Below are positions 44,274 through 53,410 of a stretch of DNA of 64,000 nt, piece by piece. The first letter of the stretch is position 1, and each line of letters begins with the position of its first letter. This DNA comes from Veillonella rodentium (lineage in GTDB: Bacteria; Bacillota; Negativicutes; Veillonellales; Veillonellaceae), in contig NZ_LT906470.1 of assembly GCF_900187285.1 (NCBI RefSeq), positions 883,501-947,500 on the forward strand, given 5' to 3'. Under the pieces are notes generated by a model. That model ran no database searches, was not told the DNA's origin, and worked only from the letters and a program-made list of their open reading frames with translations. The position numbers were made by a program, and so were the translations under genes.

Positions 44274-45517
44274 AGCAGATCATCGTTATTGGAGGCGGCG
44301 CAGCAGGATTGATGGCGGCGGTTATCGCCGGTCGTGAAGGTGCTCGTGTCATACTGTTAGAAAAAATGAATATGGTCGGTAAGAAAATGGGAATTACCGG
44401 TAAGGGTCGTTGTAATATCACTAATAATGCGGATATGGTTGAATTTATAAAGAATACACCGGGAAACGGTAAGTTTTTATACAGCGCCTATGAGCGTTTC
44501 AGTAATGAAGATTTATTGGAGTTATTACATAGTTGGGGTCTTAAGACAAAAGTTGAACGCGGCGGTCGCGTCTTTCCCGAGTCAGATTCTGCTTTGGACG
44601 TACGCGATACGTTTATGAAAGTTCTTAAAAAGTATCATGTTCAGGTTCGACTAAATGAATCCGTAAGAGAAATTACGGTTCAGGATGGACGTGTTATAGG
44701 TGTGCGAACCGATAAAGAACGATACGCATGTGATGCGGCTATTTTATGTACAGGCGGTGCTTCCTATCCGTTGACGGGTTCTACCGGCGACGGTTATATA
44801 CTGGCGGAACGAATCGGGCATACGGTAACAGATATCAGACCTTCTTTGGTACCGATTGTGACTGGTGAAACATGGGTTAAGGATATCATGGGCCTCAGTT
44901 TGCGTAATGTAGAGGTATCGGTTATCTCGAAAAATAAGGTACAGGCAAAGCAGTTTGGAGAAATGATGTTTACTCATTTCGGTATTACGGGGCCGACGAT
45001 TTTGTCACTCAGTCATACGGTGGGAAAATTATTGCGCAAAAAGAATCCTCAAATTTCTATAGAGATTAATTTAAAGCCCGCTTTGACAACGGATGTATTG
45101 GATAAGCGTGTACAAAAAGATTTTGATTTATATTCAAAGAAGCAATTAACGAATGGTATGAAGGATTTGTTGCCGCAAAATCTAATACCTGTTGTTATAC
45201 GCTTAGCAGAATTAGATCCTGTAAAGCCCGTTAATCAAATTACAAGGGAAGAACGTCAACGGCTATGTCATGTGTTACAACATATGACATTGACCGTAAA
45301 AGGGCTTCGCCCCGTGGAGGAGGCCATCGTTACAGCAGGCGGACTATCATTAAAAGAATTTAATCCTAAAACGCTGGAGTCTAAATTGATTCAAGGGGTA
45401 TATGGTGCCGGTGAAGTGCTTGATATCGATGCTTTCACGGGCGGATATAATTTACAGGCTGCCTTTTCTACGGGCTATGTAGCGGCTATGCACGCTGTTC
45501 ATGGAGATGAAGAATAG
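44270..45517 (+). CDS. HI0933/YhiN-family FAD-dependent oxidoreductase
   Basis: 415-residue flavoprotein. Dinucleotide-binding IVIGGGAAGLMAAVIAGREGA is at the N-terminus, then MGITGKGRCNITNN, AILCTGGASYPLTGSTGDGY and the C-terminal EAIVTAGGLSLKEFNPKTLES and GEVLDIDAFTGGYNLQAAFSTG. The reaction is unknown in this family. It overlaps rluB and precedes cmk. Confidence 0.9.
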   Translation: MKQIIVIGGGAAGLMAAVIAGREGARVILLEKMNMVGKKMGITGKGRCNITNNADMVEFIKNTPGNGKFLYSAYERFSNEDLLELLHSWGLKTKVERGGRVFPESDSALDVRDTFMKVLKKYHVQVRLNESVREITVQDGRVIGVRTDKERYACDAAILCTGGASYPLTGSTGDGYILAERIGHTVTDIRPSLVPIVTGETWVKDIMGLSLRNVEVSVISKNKVQAKQFGEMMFTHFGITGPTILSLSHTVGKLLRKKNPQISIEINLKPALTTDVLDKRVQKDFDLYSKKQLTNGMKDLLPQNLIPVVIRLAELDPVKPVNQITREERQRLCHVLQHMTLTVKGLRPVEEAIVTAGGLSLKEFNPKTLESKLIQGVYGAGEVLDIDAFTGGYNLQAAFSTGYVAAMHAVHGDEE

Positions 45518-45525
45518 AGGATAAT

Positions 45526-46209
45526 ATGAGTTCGAAAAAAATTGCTGTTGCCATTGACGGTCCTGCAGGGGCCGGTAAAAGTAGTATTTCAAAAGTTGTA
45601 GCGAAGCAACTGGGATACTTATATATAGATACGGGCGCCATGTATCGCTCCGTTACGTGGGCTGTTTTACATGATGATATAGATCCTACTGATCAGGCGG
45701 CGGTGGAGACCATCCTTCCAACTCTGGAGTTAACGATGGAACCGGGTAATGATGCCTGTAAGGTGTTTGTACGCGGCCAAGAGGTGACCGGCTTTATCCG
45801 TACGCCTCAAGTAAACAATGCCGTTTCAGAAGTCGCTTCCCATAAAGGGGTACGCCAATATCTGGTAGAACGTCAACGTCTTTTGGCCGATGAAGGGGGC
45901 GTCATCCTTGACGGCCGTGATATCGGTTCCGTAGTCTTACCTGATGCGGAATTAAAAATATATCTAACTGCTTCTGTGAAAGCACGTGCGAAACGCAGAT
46001 GGCTTGAAGTGCAAGGAACACCGAATGAACAATCTTTGGATGAGATAACTAAGAACGTAGAGCGCCGGGACGAGATGGATAAGAATCGTGAGGAATCTCC
46101 ATTAGTATGTGTCGACGATGCGGTGGTAATAGACTCAAGCGATATGACTTTTGATGAAACGGTGAATCGTATATTGCAGTTGGTACAGGAGATAATTAAT
46201 CATGAATAG
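45526..46209 (+). CDS. cmk: Cytidylate kinase
   Basis: Phosphorylates CMP and dCMP, 227 residues. P-loop IDGPAGAGKSSISK, YIDTGAMYRSVTW, LDGRDIGSVVLPDAELKIYL and the ERRDEMDKNRE lid are present. It overlaps plsC by 8 bp. cmk-plsC-ispH/S1-der is a common order in clostridial lineages. Confidence 0.96.
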   Translation: MSSKKIAVAIDGPAGAGKSSISKVVAKQLGYLYIDTGAMYRSVTWAVLHDDIDPTDQAAVETILPTLELTMEPGNDACKVFVRGQEVTGFIRTPQVNNAVSEVASHKGVRQYLVERQRLLADEGGVILDGRDIGSVVLPDAELKIYLTASVKARAKRRWLEVQGTPNEQSLDEITKNVERRDEMDKNREESPLVCVDDAVVIDSSDMTFDETVNRILQLVQEIINHE

Positions 46210-46822
46210 ATTTTCCACCTGGCTATGGCGTACTGCTTTTTGGTTACGCTATAAAGTCGGATACGGGTTAAAAGTTTATGGACGCGATAATTTTCCTATG
46301 GAAGGGCCAGTTATCGTTGTGCCGAATCACATGAGTAATAATGATCCGTGTATAGTCGGATATGCATTACCAAGGCATGTGCATTTTATGGCCAAACAGG
46401 AATTGTTTGTAAATCCGATTTCAAGATTCCTTTGTACCTGGCTTGGTGCATTTCCTTTGAATCGTGGTGCTATTGATAAGGTTGCTATTCGACATGCGTT
46501 AGGATTACTGAAAGCGAATAAGGTCCTCGGCATTTTTGCGGAAGGAAATCGACAGAAAAGCGGTAAACTGGGCAGATTTCATGACGGAGCGGCTTCTATC
46601 GCTCTACGCACCGGTATAGGTATCGTTCCGGTAGCTATTATCGGATCGCATAATATGCAACGGGGAAAGGTAGCGTGTATTATTGGAGAACAGATTTCAG
46701 TAGAAAAAGCAAAACCGACACCTGAGGCTATTCAAGAAGTAAATGATCGTGTAAAAAGTGAAATTCAACGCATGATAGATTCATATCACGATAATTCTAT
46801 TCAGGAGATACTATGGAAATAA
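46202..46822 (+). CDS. plsC: 1-acylglycerol-3-phosphate acyltransferase
   Basis: Second acylation of phosphatidic acid synthesis, 206 residues. The catalytic NHMSNNDP (HX4D) and glycerol-phosphate-binding FAEGNRQKSG motifs are clear. It works with PlsY and GpsA encoded a few genes downstream. The stop overlaps the start of the IspH fusion. Confidence 0.94.
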   Translation: MNRFSTWLWRTAFWLRYKVGYGLKVYGRDNFPMEGPVIVVPNHMSNNDPCIVGYALPRHVHFMAKQELFVNPISRFLCTWLGAFPLNRGAIDKVAIRHALGLLKANKVLGIFAEGNRQKSGKLGRFHDGAASIALRTGIGIVPVAIIGSHNMQRGKVACIIGEQISVEKAKPTPEAIQEVNDRVKSEIQRMIDSYHDNSIQEILWK

Positions 46823-48711
46823 TTTTGGCGGAAAATCACGGCTTTTGTTATGGTGTAAAACGGGCCGTTGAAATGGCGGATGATGCGGCTAATCATTGTG
46901 GAAAGAGTTATACATTAGGCCCTATTATTCATAACCCTCAAGTTGTGGGCCGCCTTGAAAGAAGAGGTGTCAGTCCCGTTCAGGCTGTATCGGATATCGA
47001 AGAGGGAACTATGATTATCCGCTCCCACGGTGTGGGGCCAGCTGTCTATGATGAAGCCGAGGAAAAAGGACTTAATGTTGTAGATGCTACGTGTCCATAT
47101 GTAAAAAAAGCACAACAGGATGCGAAATCCGTCATTGAAGATGGAATGACTTTAGTGATTTTAGGTGAAAAGAACCATCCTGAGGTCAAAAGTATTAATT
47201 TATGGGCAGATAATAAAGGAATAATCATCGAAGATGAAAAATCCGCTGAAAAACTACAAATTGTGGAAAAAATGGGCGTTGTTGTACAAACAACCTTTTC
47301 ACAATTTAAATTTAACAGTATAATAGACATATTAGAGAAAAAATCTAAGAATCTTAAGGTTTTCAAAACGATTTGTAATGCAACGCAAGAACGACAGAAC
47401 TCTGCTGTTGAATTAGCTCGTAGTGTTGATCTTATGATTGTGATAGGCGGTAAGAATAGCGGTAACACAAACCGATTGGCAGAGGTATGTCGTGACGTTG
47501 GATGTATAACCTATCACATTGAAACCTCTACTGAATTACAACTGGAATGGTTTGACCGAGTACAGACGGTAGGGGTAACAGCAGGAGCATCGACTCCCGA
47601 CTGGATTATTAAGGAGGTCATTGAGACAATGAAAGATTTTGCAGAATTATTAGCAGCAGAAGGTCAAGAAGAATTTAAGAAAGGGAATGTTGTAGAAGGT
47701 ACAGTTGTTCAAGTTGAAGATGAACGTGCATATGTATCTTTTGGCTATAAAACAGAAGCCATTTTGAATAGAACTGAAATTTCTTATCCGGCACCAGAAT
47801 CTGCCAAAGATGTGTTAAAGAATGGTGATGAAATTAAAGCAGTTATCATGAATCACATCAAAGAAGATAATCCTATTTATCTTTCCATGACTCGCTTGGC
47901 TAAAGATGAAGATTGGCAATACGTTATCGAAGCACAAGAAAAAGATGAAACTATCTTATGTAAAGGTATTGATGCTATTCCAGCAGGCTTGGTAGTAACT
48001 GTTAAATCCCTTCGTGGTTTTATTCCATTGTCCCAAGGTGATGTTCACTTTGTAAAATCTTTGGATAACTTGGTTGGCACAGAATTCGAAGCTAAAGTAC
48101 TTGAAATCGATGAAAAGAAAAACCGTTTGGTTCTTTCCCGTCGTGCCGTATTGGAAGTAGAACGTCAAGCTAAATTAGCCGAAGCCTTGAAAAATATCAC
48201 CGTTGGTGAAAACTATACAGGTGTTGTTCGCAAAATTATGCCTTATGGTGCTTTCGTAGATATCGGCGGTATTGAGGGTTTACTTCATATTTCCGACATC
48301 TCTTGGCAAAAAATCAAAAAAGTGGAAGATGTTCTTTCCGTTGGACAAGAAATCGAAGTTAAATTACAATCCTTTGATGCTGAAAGCAATAAATTATCCC
48401 TGTCCTTGAAAGCTTTGACTAAGAGCCCATGGGACGTGGCGGAAGAAACATTGCATGTAGGCGATATTATTACAGGTAAAGTTGTTCGTTTGGTTGCTTA
48501 CGGTGCATTCGTGGCAGTTAACGACGACATTCAAGGTTTACTTCATATCTCTCAAATCACGAAACAACGTAATGCGAAAGTTGAAGATTACTTGAATCGT
48601 GGTCAAGAAGTTGAAGTTAAAATCATTTCTCTTAATAAAGATGAAAAGAAATTGGGCTTGGCATTGACTGAATTAATGGAAGCAAAAGAAACTGCAGAAG
48701 ACGCTGAATAA
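46813..48711 (+). CDS. ispH: IspH - ribosomal S1 domain fusion (HMBPP reductase / S1-like)
   Basis: 632 residues. Residues 1 to about 275 are 4-hydroxy-3-methylbut-2-enyl diphosphate reductase, the last step of the MEP isoprenoid pathway, with Fe-S cysteines in NHGFCYGVKRAV, VDATCPYVKKA and KTICNATQERQ. Residues about 290-625 carry four S1 OB folds; the last two are clearest (YTGVVRKIMPYGAFVDIG and ITGKVVRLVAYGAFVAV). The S1 part uses codons typical of high expression more than the IspH part. An internal in-frame ATG at 47629 has AAGGAGG 11 nt upstream. The fusion is known in clostridia and Negativicutes. Confidence 0.94.
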   Translation: MEIILAENHGFCYGVKRAVEMADDAANHCGKSYTLGPIIHNPQVVGRLERRGVSPVQAVSDIEEGTMIIRSHGVGPAVYDEAEEKGLNVVDATCPYVKKAQQDAKSVIEDGMTLVILGEKNHPEVKSINLWADNKGIIIEDEKSAEKLQIVEKMGVVVQTTFSQFKFNSIIDILEKKSKNLKVFKTICNATQERQNSAVELARSVDLMIVIGGKNSGNTNRLAEVCRDVGCITYHIETSTELQLEWFDRVQTVGVTAGASTPDWIIKEVIETMKDFAELLAAEGQEEFKKGNVVEGTVVQVEDERAYVSFGYKTEAILNRTEISYPAPESAKDVLKNGDEIKAVIMNHIKEDNPIYLSMTRLAKDEDWQYVIEAQEKDETILCKGIDAIPAGLVVTVKSLRGFIPLSQGDVHFVKSLDNLVGTEFEAKVLEIDEKKNRLVLSRRAVLEVERQAKLAEALKNITVGENYTGVVRKIMPYGAFVDIGGIEGLLHISDISWQKIKKVEDVLSVGQEIEVKLQSFDAESNKLSLSLKALTKSPWDVAEETLHVGDIITGKVVRLVAYGAFVAVNDDIQGLLHISQITKQRNAKVEDYLNRGQEVEVKIISLNKDEKKLGLALTELMEAKETAEDAE

Positions 48712-48728
48712 TTCATTGTCTAATAGAA

Positions 48729-48761
48729 GGCTAACCAAGGTTTTCCTTGGTTAGCCTTTTT
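48729..48761 (+). terminator. Intrinsic terminator after the IspH-S1 gene
   Basis: Perfect 12-bp stem GGCTAACCAAGG/CCTTGGTTAGCC (48729-48740 with 48745-48756), TTTT loop and TTTTT tail. It separates the scpA-ispH run from der. Confidence 0.93.
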
Positions 48762-48825
48762 GCGTACTGTATGGGGAATATGATAAAATATTATAATGTA
48801 TTATAGTTGATAATGAGGTGAAACT

Positions 48826-50160
48826 ATGGCAAAACCATTAGTGGCCGTCGTAGGTCGTCCAAATGTAGGTAAATCTACACTTTTTAATGCCATTGTTAAT
48901 AAACGTATTTCCATCGTAGAAGATATTCCCGGTGTAACACGGGATCGTATTTACTTTGACGCGGAATGGTTAAATCGTGAATTCACGATGATTGATACAG
49001 GTGGTATTGAATTTGTAACAGAAAATAGTCATGTAATTCCTAAGATGATGCGCTTGCAGGCAGAGCTCGCTATTGAAGAGGCGGATGTTATTCTTTTCGT
49101 AGTGGATGGCAAACAGGGCATTGTTCCTGCTGATGAAGAGGTTGCCAATATTCTTAGAGCCAGCGGAAAACCTGTTGTGCTTGTAGTTAATAAGATTGAC
49201 AGTGTAAATCAGGAACCGAATATTTATGAATTTTATAATCTCGGCCTAGGTGACCCTATCGGCATTTCGGCAAAGAACTTGATGAATCTCGGTGATTTAT
49301 TGGATGATACGGTAAAACACTTCCCTCCGGTCGGTACGAATGTAGATGATGAGGACACCATTCATGTTGCCGTTATCGGCCGACCGAATGTGGGAAAATC
49401 CTCATTGACGAATGCGTTGCTTGGTCAAGAGCGGGTGATTGTATCAGATGTGGCAGGAACTACACGAGATTCTATCGATACGCATTGGACTCATGATGGA
49501 CAGAAATTCGTTCTTATCGATACGGCCGGTATGAGGAGGAAAGCTAAAATTGAGGAAGCTGTTGAGCGGTACAGTATTGTTCGCTCATTACGTTCGGTGG
49601 ATCGCTCTGATATTGTAGTGCTTGTTCTCGATGCTCAGGATGGAGTGACGGAGCAGGATAAAAAAATTGCCGGATATGCTTATGAAGCCGGTAAAGGTGT
49701 TGTTATCGTTGTTAATAAGTGGGATCTTGTAGAAAAAGATGATAAAACCACATTGCGTTTTACCGAAGATATTTACGACGAACTGGGGTTTTTACAATTT
49801 GCTCCGATACTATTTGCATCGGCCTTGACAAAACAACGCATTCATCGATTGGCGGATATGTTGAAATTCGTTTCCGAACAACAATATCGTCGTGTATCGA
49901 CAGGTACGTTAAATCAATTGTTGCAAGATGCGCAAACCGTCAACCCTGTGCCATCCCGTAATGGTCGTATTCCTAAAATTTACTATATGACACAGGCCAG
50001 TGTTAAACCGCCCACATTTATTCTATTTGTAAATGAACCGGAGTTGATTCACTTCTCATATATGCGATTCCTAGAAAATCGATTGCGAGAGTCCTTCGGC
50101 TTTGAAGGAACACCGATTCGCTTGATATTACGCGGTAAAAAACGGGATGATGAAGAATGA
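48826..50160 (+). CDS. der: Ribosome biogenesis GTPase Der (EngA)
   Basis: Tandem G-domain GTPase for 50S assembly, 444 residues. The first P-loop GRPNVGKSTLFNA is near residue 10 and the second GRPNVGKSSLTNAL near residue 184. DTGGIE/DTAGMR and NKID/NKWD complete the two sites, and a KH-like domain ends the protein. It overlaps plsY by 4 bp (ATGA). Confidence 0.97.
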   Translation: MAKPLVAVVGRPNVGKSTLFNAIVNKRISIVEDIPGVTRDRIYFDAEWLNREFTMIDTGGIEFVTENSHVIPKMMRLQAELAIEEADVILFVVDGKQGIVPADEEVANILRASGKPVVLVVNKIDSVNQEPNIYEFYNLGLGDPIGISAKNLMNLGDLLDDTVKHFPPVGTNVDDEDTIHVAVIGRPNVGKSSLTNALLGQERVIVSDVAGTTRDSIDTHWTHDGQKFVLIDTAGMRRKAKIEEAVERYSIVRSLRSVDRSDIVVLVLDAQDGVTEQDKKIAGYAYEAGKGVVIVVNKWDLVEKDDKTTLRFTEDIYDELGFLQFAPILFASALTKQRIHRLADMLKFVSEQQYRRVSTGTLNQLLQDAQTVNPVPSRNGRIPKIYYMTQASVKPPTFILFVNEPELIHFSYMRFLENRLRESFGFEGTPIRLILRGKKRDDEE

Positions 50161-50759
50161 TTGATGTGATGATTATTGTATATGCTGTGTCAGCTTATCT
50201 TATAGGCTCTGTTCCCAGTGGATTAATTATTGGCAAGATATTTTTTAATACGGATGTACGTCAATACGGATCTAAAAATATCGGTGCTACCAATACGTAT
50301 CGGGTTATAGGTCTTAAAGCGGCTTTACCGGTATTTTTATGTGATGCTTTAAAGGGGGCTGCCGGGGTTTTATTACTATCGTCTTATGGACCTATGTATA
50401 TGATCCTAGGTGGTATTTTGGCTATGATAGGGCATAATTGGTCTCTATTTTTGGGTTTTAAAGGCGGTCGCGGTGTTGCAACTGGACTTGGCGTGCTTAT
50501 TGCATTATCTCCTATAGTAGCCGGCATTTGTCTTTTTGTCTGGACTGTTATTGTGTATATGACGAAACTTGTGTCATTAGGATCTATCATAGCCGCTGTA
50601 TTGGTACCATTTTTGATGTTTTTTACAGGTGAATCGTATTGGTTTGTTGGATTTGGCGCTTTAGCCGGTCTTTTTGTAGTGATACGTCACCGGGATAATA
50701 TTAAACGTCTATTGGCTGGTAATGAGTTGAAAGTAGAACGAATAAAAAAGGATGAATGA
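50157..50759 (+). CDS. plsY: Acyl-phosphate glycerol-3-phosphate acyltransferase PlsY
   Basis: First acylation of glycerol 3-phosphate in the membrane, 200 residues with about five hydrophobic helices. The three catalytic loops are visible: GSVPSGLIIGK with GSKNIGATNTYRVIG, GHNWSLFLGFKGGRGVATGLG, and RHRDNIKRLLAGNE. It overlaps der and the gpsA start region. Confidence 0.95.
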   Translation: MIDVMIIVYAVSAYLIGSVPSGLIIGKIFFNTDVRQYGSKNIGATNTYRVIGLKAALPVFLCDALKGAAGVLLLSSYGPMYMILGGILAMIGHNWSLFLGFKGGRGVATGLGVLIALSPIVAGICLFVWTVIVYMTKLVSLGSIIAAVLVPFLMFFTGESYWFVGFGALAGLFVVIRHRDNIKRLLAGNELKVERIKKDE

Positions 50760-50760
50760 T

Positions 50761-51759
50761 ATGAACGTAGTTGTTATCGGATCCGGTAGTTGGGGAACGG
50801 CATTAGCCATAAAATCCGCATTAGCGGGAAACACTACAACTATATATTGCCGTCGTCCTGAATTCGGAAAACAATTGGCTATCGATCACGAGAATAAAGA
50901 ATATTTACCGGGGGTTATTTTACCCGATTCTTTACAATTCAGTTCGGATTTGGAGGCCTGTATTCGCAATGCTCAGATTGTGTTGATGGTAACTCCGTCT
51001 GTCCATGTTCGAACCAGCCTTGAGGCAATACAACCTTATGCACATAAGGAACAGTCTTATGTGTTATGTTCAAAAGGGGTGGAACAAACTACAGGAAAAT
51101 TGTTGACTACCGTTATGTCCGAGATATTAGGTTCTGTAGGATGTAACTTAGCTGTTTTGACAGGTCCGAACCATGCGGAGGAGGTAGCCCGGAATCTACC
51201 GGCTGCCGCCGTATTGAGTACGGAAAATCTTGATGTGGCCATCAAATTACAAAATGCCTTGCATAGTCAAAATTTTAGAATATATTCCAGTACGGATTTA
51301 ATCGGTGTTGAACTGGCCGGTGCGACAAAGAATATCATTGCACTGGCGGCGGGAATTGTGGACGGTTTGGCATTAGGGGATAACTGTAAAGCCATGCTTC
51401 TGACGCGCGGCCTTCATGAAATGACGCGTTTCGGTGTTGCTTTAGGGGCGAAAAAAGAGACCTATGCAGGTCTTGCCGGCATGGGTGATCTTATTGCTAC
51501 CTGCATGAGCGGTCACAGCCGTAATCGTTCTGCGGGACAACAATTAGCTGATGGCAGGACGATGGATGATATCATGCAGCATACCAATATGGTGGTAGAA
51601 GGTTTTTTTGCGACGGATATCATTCATAAGATGGCTGAAGAACATGATATAGAGATGCCAATTACAGCGGCTTTACACGATGTATTGCATCAGAAAATAA
51701 CACCTGCTGCAGCATTAGAAGAATTGATGGGACGAAATAGTAAAATTGAAGTATCATAA
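50761..51759 (+). CDS. gpsA: Glycerol-3-phosphate dehydrogenase [NAD(P)+]
   Basis: Supplies glycerol 3-phosphate for PlsY, 332 residues. GSGSWGTALA is the Rossmann glycine motif; VLTGPNHAEEVA, ATKNIIALAAGIVDGL, GLAGMGDLIATC and GHSRNRSAG are conserved. ATG 50761 is chosen (AAAAGG about 10 nt upstream); ATG 50752 is in frame but too close to that site. An AGTATC/GATACT hairpin with TTTTATTTT overlaps the stop and may terminate transcription. Confidence 0.95.
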   Translation: MNVVVIGSGSWGTALAIKSALAGNTTTIYCRRPEFGKQLAIDHENKEYLPGVILPDSLQFSSDLEACIRNAQIVLMVTPSVHVRTSLEAIQPYAHKEQSYVLCSKGVEQTTGKLLTTVMSEILGSVGCNLAVLTGPNHAEEVARNLPAAAVLSTENLDVAIKLQNALHSQNFRIYSSTDLIGVELAGATKNIIALAAGIVDGLALGDNCKAMLLTRGLHEMTRFGVALGAKKETYAGLAGMGDLIATCMSGHSRNRSAGQQLADGRTMDDIMQHTNMVVEGFFATDIIHKMAEEHDIEMPITAALHDVLHQKITPAAALEELMGRNSKIEVS

Positions 51760-51826
51760 GTAAAAGATACTTTTATTTTGGTTATTTATATACTATAATT
51801 AATGAGTATAATCTTGTGAGGATTGT

Positions 51827-52378
51827 ATGCGAATTATTGGCGGAACTGCGAAGGGGCATGCTATTAAAGCGCCAAAGGGAATGAATACTAGACCTACACT
51901 GGATCGAGTTCGTGAAAGTGTATTCAATGTGTTGGCTAATAGGGGAATTTACGGTACAGATGTATTGGACCTTTTTTCCGGTACCGGTGCCGTAGCAATC
52001 GAATCGTTGAGTCGCGGTGCTGCTCGGGCAGTGGCCGTTGACTGTAAAACGGGGAAATTGATTTTAGAAAATGCCGTGCATTGTCGTGTCGATGATCGAT
52101 TACAGATTATCCCGAGAAAACTTTCACAAGTGAAAAATTATATAGAAGGACAGCAGTTCGACTATATTTTTTCTGACCCACCATATGAGCATGGATTTAT
52201 ACAGGATACTATTGATTTCGTGGTAGTGAACAATTTGCTAAAATCTTCAGGGGTTTTACTGTTGGAACATCATAAGGATGAAGTGTTTACATTACCTGAA
52301 TCATGGGATTGTATCAAAGTACAAAAATTTGGTTATACGATGGTTTCCTATTTTGTAAATGCTGCTGAAAGGAGTTAG
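51827..52378 (+). CDS. rsmD: 16S rRNA (guanine(966)-N2)-methyltransferase RsmD
   Basis: 183-residue SAM-dependent methyltransferase. IIGGTAKGHAIKAP and RPTLDRVRESVFNVL start the protein, DLFSGTGAVAIESLSRG binds SAM, and SDPPYE is the catalytic motif IV. coaD follows 4 bp later, as in most Firmicutes. Confidence 0.95.
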   Translation: MRIIGGTAKGHAIKAPKGMNTRPTLDRVRESVFNVLANRGIYGTDVLDLFSGTGAVAIESLSRGAARAVAVDCKTGKLILENAVHCRVDDRLQIIPRKLSQVKNYIEGQQFDYIFSDPPYEHGFIQDTIDFVVVNNLLKSSGVLLLEHHKDEVFTLPESWDCIKVQKFGYTMVSYFVNAAERS

Positions 52379-52382
52379 ACCT

Positions 52383-52874
52383 GTGCGTATAGGTATATGT
52401 CCGGGGAGTTTTGACCCAGTTACAAATGGACATGTTGATATTTTTGAGCGGGGCAGTCGGTTGGTGGACAAGCTGATTATCGCGGTCAGCACTAACCCGA
52501 ACAAAAACTCTTTGTTCACGATGGAGGAACGGGTCGAGATGATTCGAAATTCCGTCCAACATATTCCGAATGTTGAAATTGACTGTACAGGTGGTTTACT
52601 CAATGAATATGTAAAGTCTAAAAATGCGACCATAATTATTCGCGGTTTACGTGCATTGAGTGATTTTGAATACGAGTTTCAGCGCGCTTTGTTTGCAAAA
52701 TATTTGGATGATGACATTGAGACTGTTTTTATTATGACAAATAATAAATATTCTTTTGTCAGCTCCACAGGTATTCGTGAACTGGCTAAATTCGGTGGAA
52801 AACTGGATGGTCTCGTTCCGGATGATGTAAAGTTAAAACTTGAAGAACGCTTTAATACGGTACATAATAAATAG
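52383..52874 (+). CDS. coaD: Phosphopantetheine adenylyltransferase
   Basis: Penultimate step of coenzyme A synthesis, 163 residues. GICPGSFDPVTNGHVDIFERG and the C-terminal YSFVSSTGIRELAKFGG are conserved. The start is GTG 52383 with GGAG about 10 nt upstream; an in-frame ATG at 52359 would overlap rsmD. coaBC, also in CoA synthesis, is 4.5 kb away. Confidence 0.95.
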   Translation: MRIGICPGSFDPVTNGHVDIFERGSRLVDKLIIAVSTNPNKNSLFTMEERVEMIRNSVQHIPNVEIDCTGGLLNEYVKSKNATIIIRGLRALSDFEYEFQRALFAKYLDDDIETVFIMTNNKYSFVSSTGIRELAKFGGKLDGLVPDDVKLKLEERFNTVHNK

Positions 52875-52885
52875 GAGTGATTTGT

Positions 52886-53353
52886 ATGAAAACAGAAAAA
52901 TTATTAGAAGATTTAGAGGTTCTTATTGAATCCAGCAGTCGTATTCCCATGACTACTAAACGCATGGTAGAAGAAGATGAAATTATGCGTATTATTGACT
53001 CCATTCAAGAATCTTTACCGTTGGAGCTTGATGAATCACGTCGTATCGTAGCTGAGAAGGATAAGGTGTTGGCTGATGCCCAACGTCAGGCTGAAACATT
53101 AATCGATCAGGCGAAGGATTACATCGCTAAATTGACTGCTGAAAGTGAATTGGTTAAACAGGCTCAGGAACAGGCCAATCAAATCATCAATGCAGCAAAT
53201 CAGTCCTCTGAAGAATTGAAAGCCAGCTCGATTCAATATGCCGGCGATGTTCTTAAATATGTGGAAAACAACTTAGAAAAAACATTGGAAAGTTTACGTC
53301 AGAACCGTGAAAGCTTGAAACAAACGGAAGAACGGACGGAAGAAAATCAGTAA
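52886..53353 (+). CDS. Coiled-coil protein of unknown role (ATPase subunit B-like)
   Basis: 155-residue, highly charged, almost entirely helical protein with Glu/Gln/Lys heptads (DKVLADAQRQAETLIDQAKDYIAKL). It resembles conserved small coiled-coil proteins found after coaD in Firmicutes, sometimes annotated as ATPase or DivIVA-like. The function is unknown. ATG 52886 has AGGAG 9 nt upstream and is preferred over ATG 52877. It precedes a bidirectional terminator. Confidence 0.75.
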   Translation: MKTEKLLEDLEVLIESSSRIPMTTKRMVEEDEIMRIIDSIQESLPLELDESRRIVAEKDKVLADAQRQAETLIDQAKDYIAKLTAESELVKQAQEQANQIINAANQSSEELKASSIQYAGDVLKYVENNLEKTLESLRQNRESLKQTEERTEENQ

Positions 53354-53368
53354 TAGAAAAATTATATT

Positions 53369-53410
53369 AAAAAAGGCTATATGCAGCTGGTGCTGCATAT
53401 AGCCTTTTTT
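53369..53410. terminator. Bidirectional terminator between convergent genes
   Basis: Perfect 19-bp stem with A-run and T-run (53369-53387 with 53392-53410) around a TGGT loop. It ends the coaD transcript on the plus strand and the rqcH transcript on the minus strand, and abuts the rqcH stop. Confidence 0.95.
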
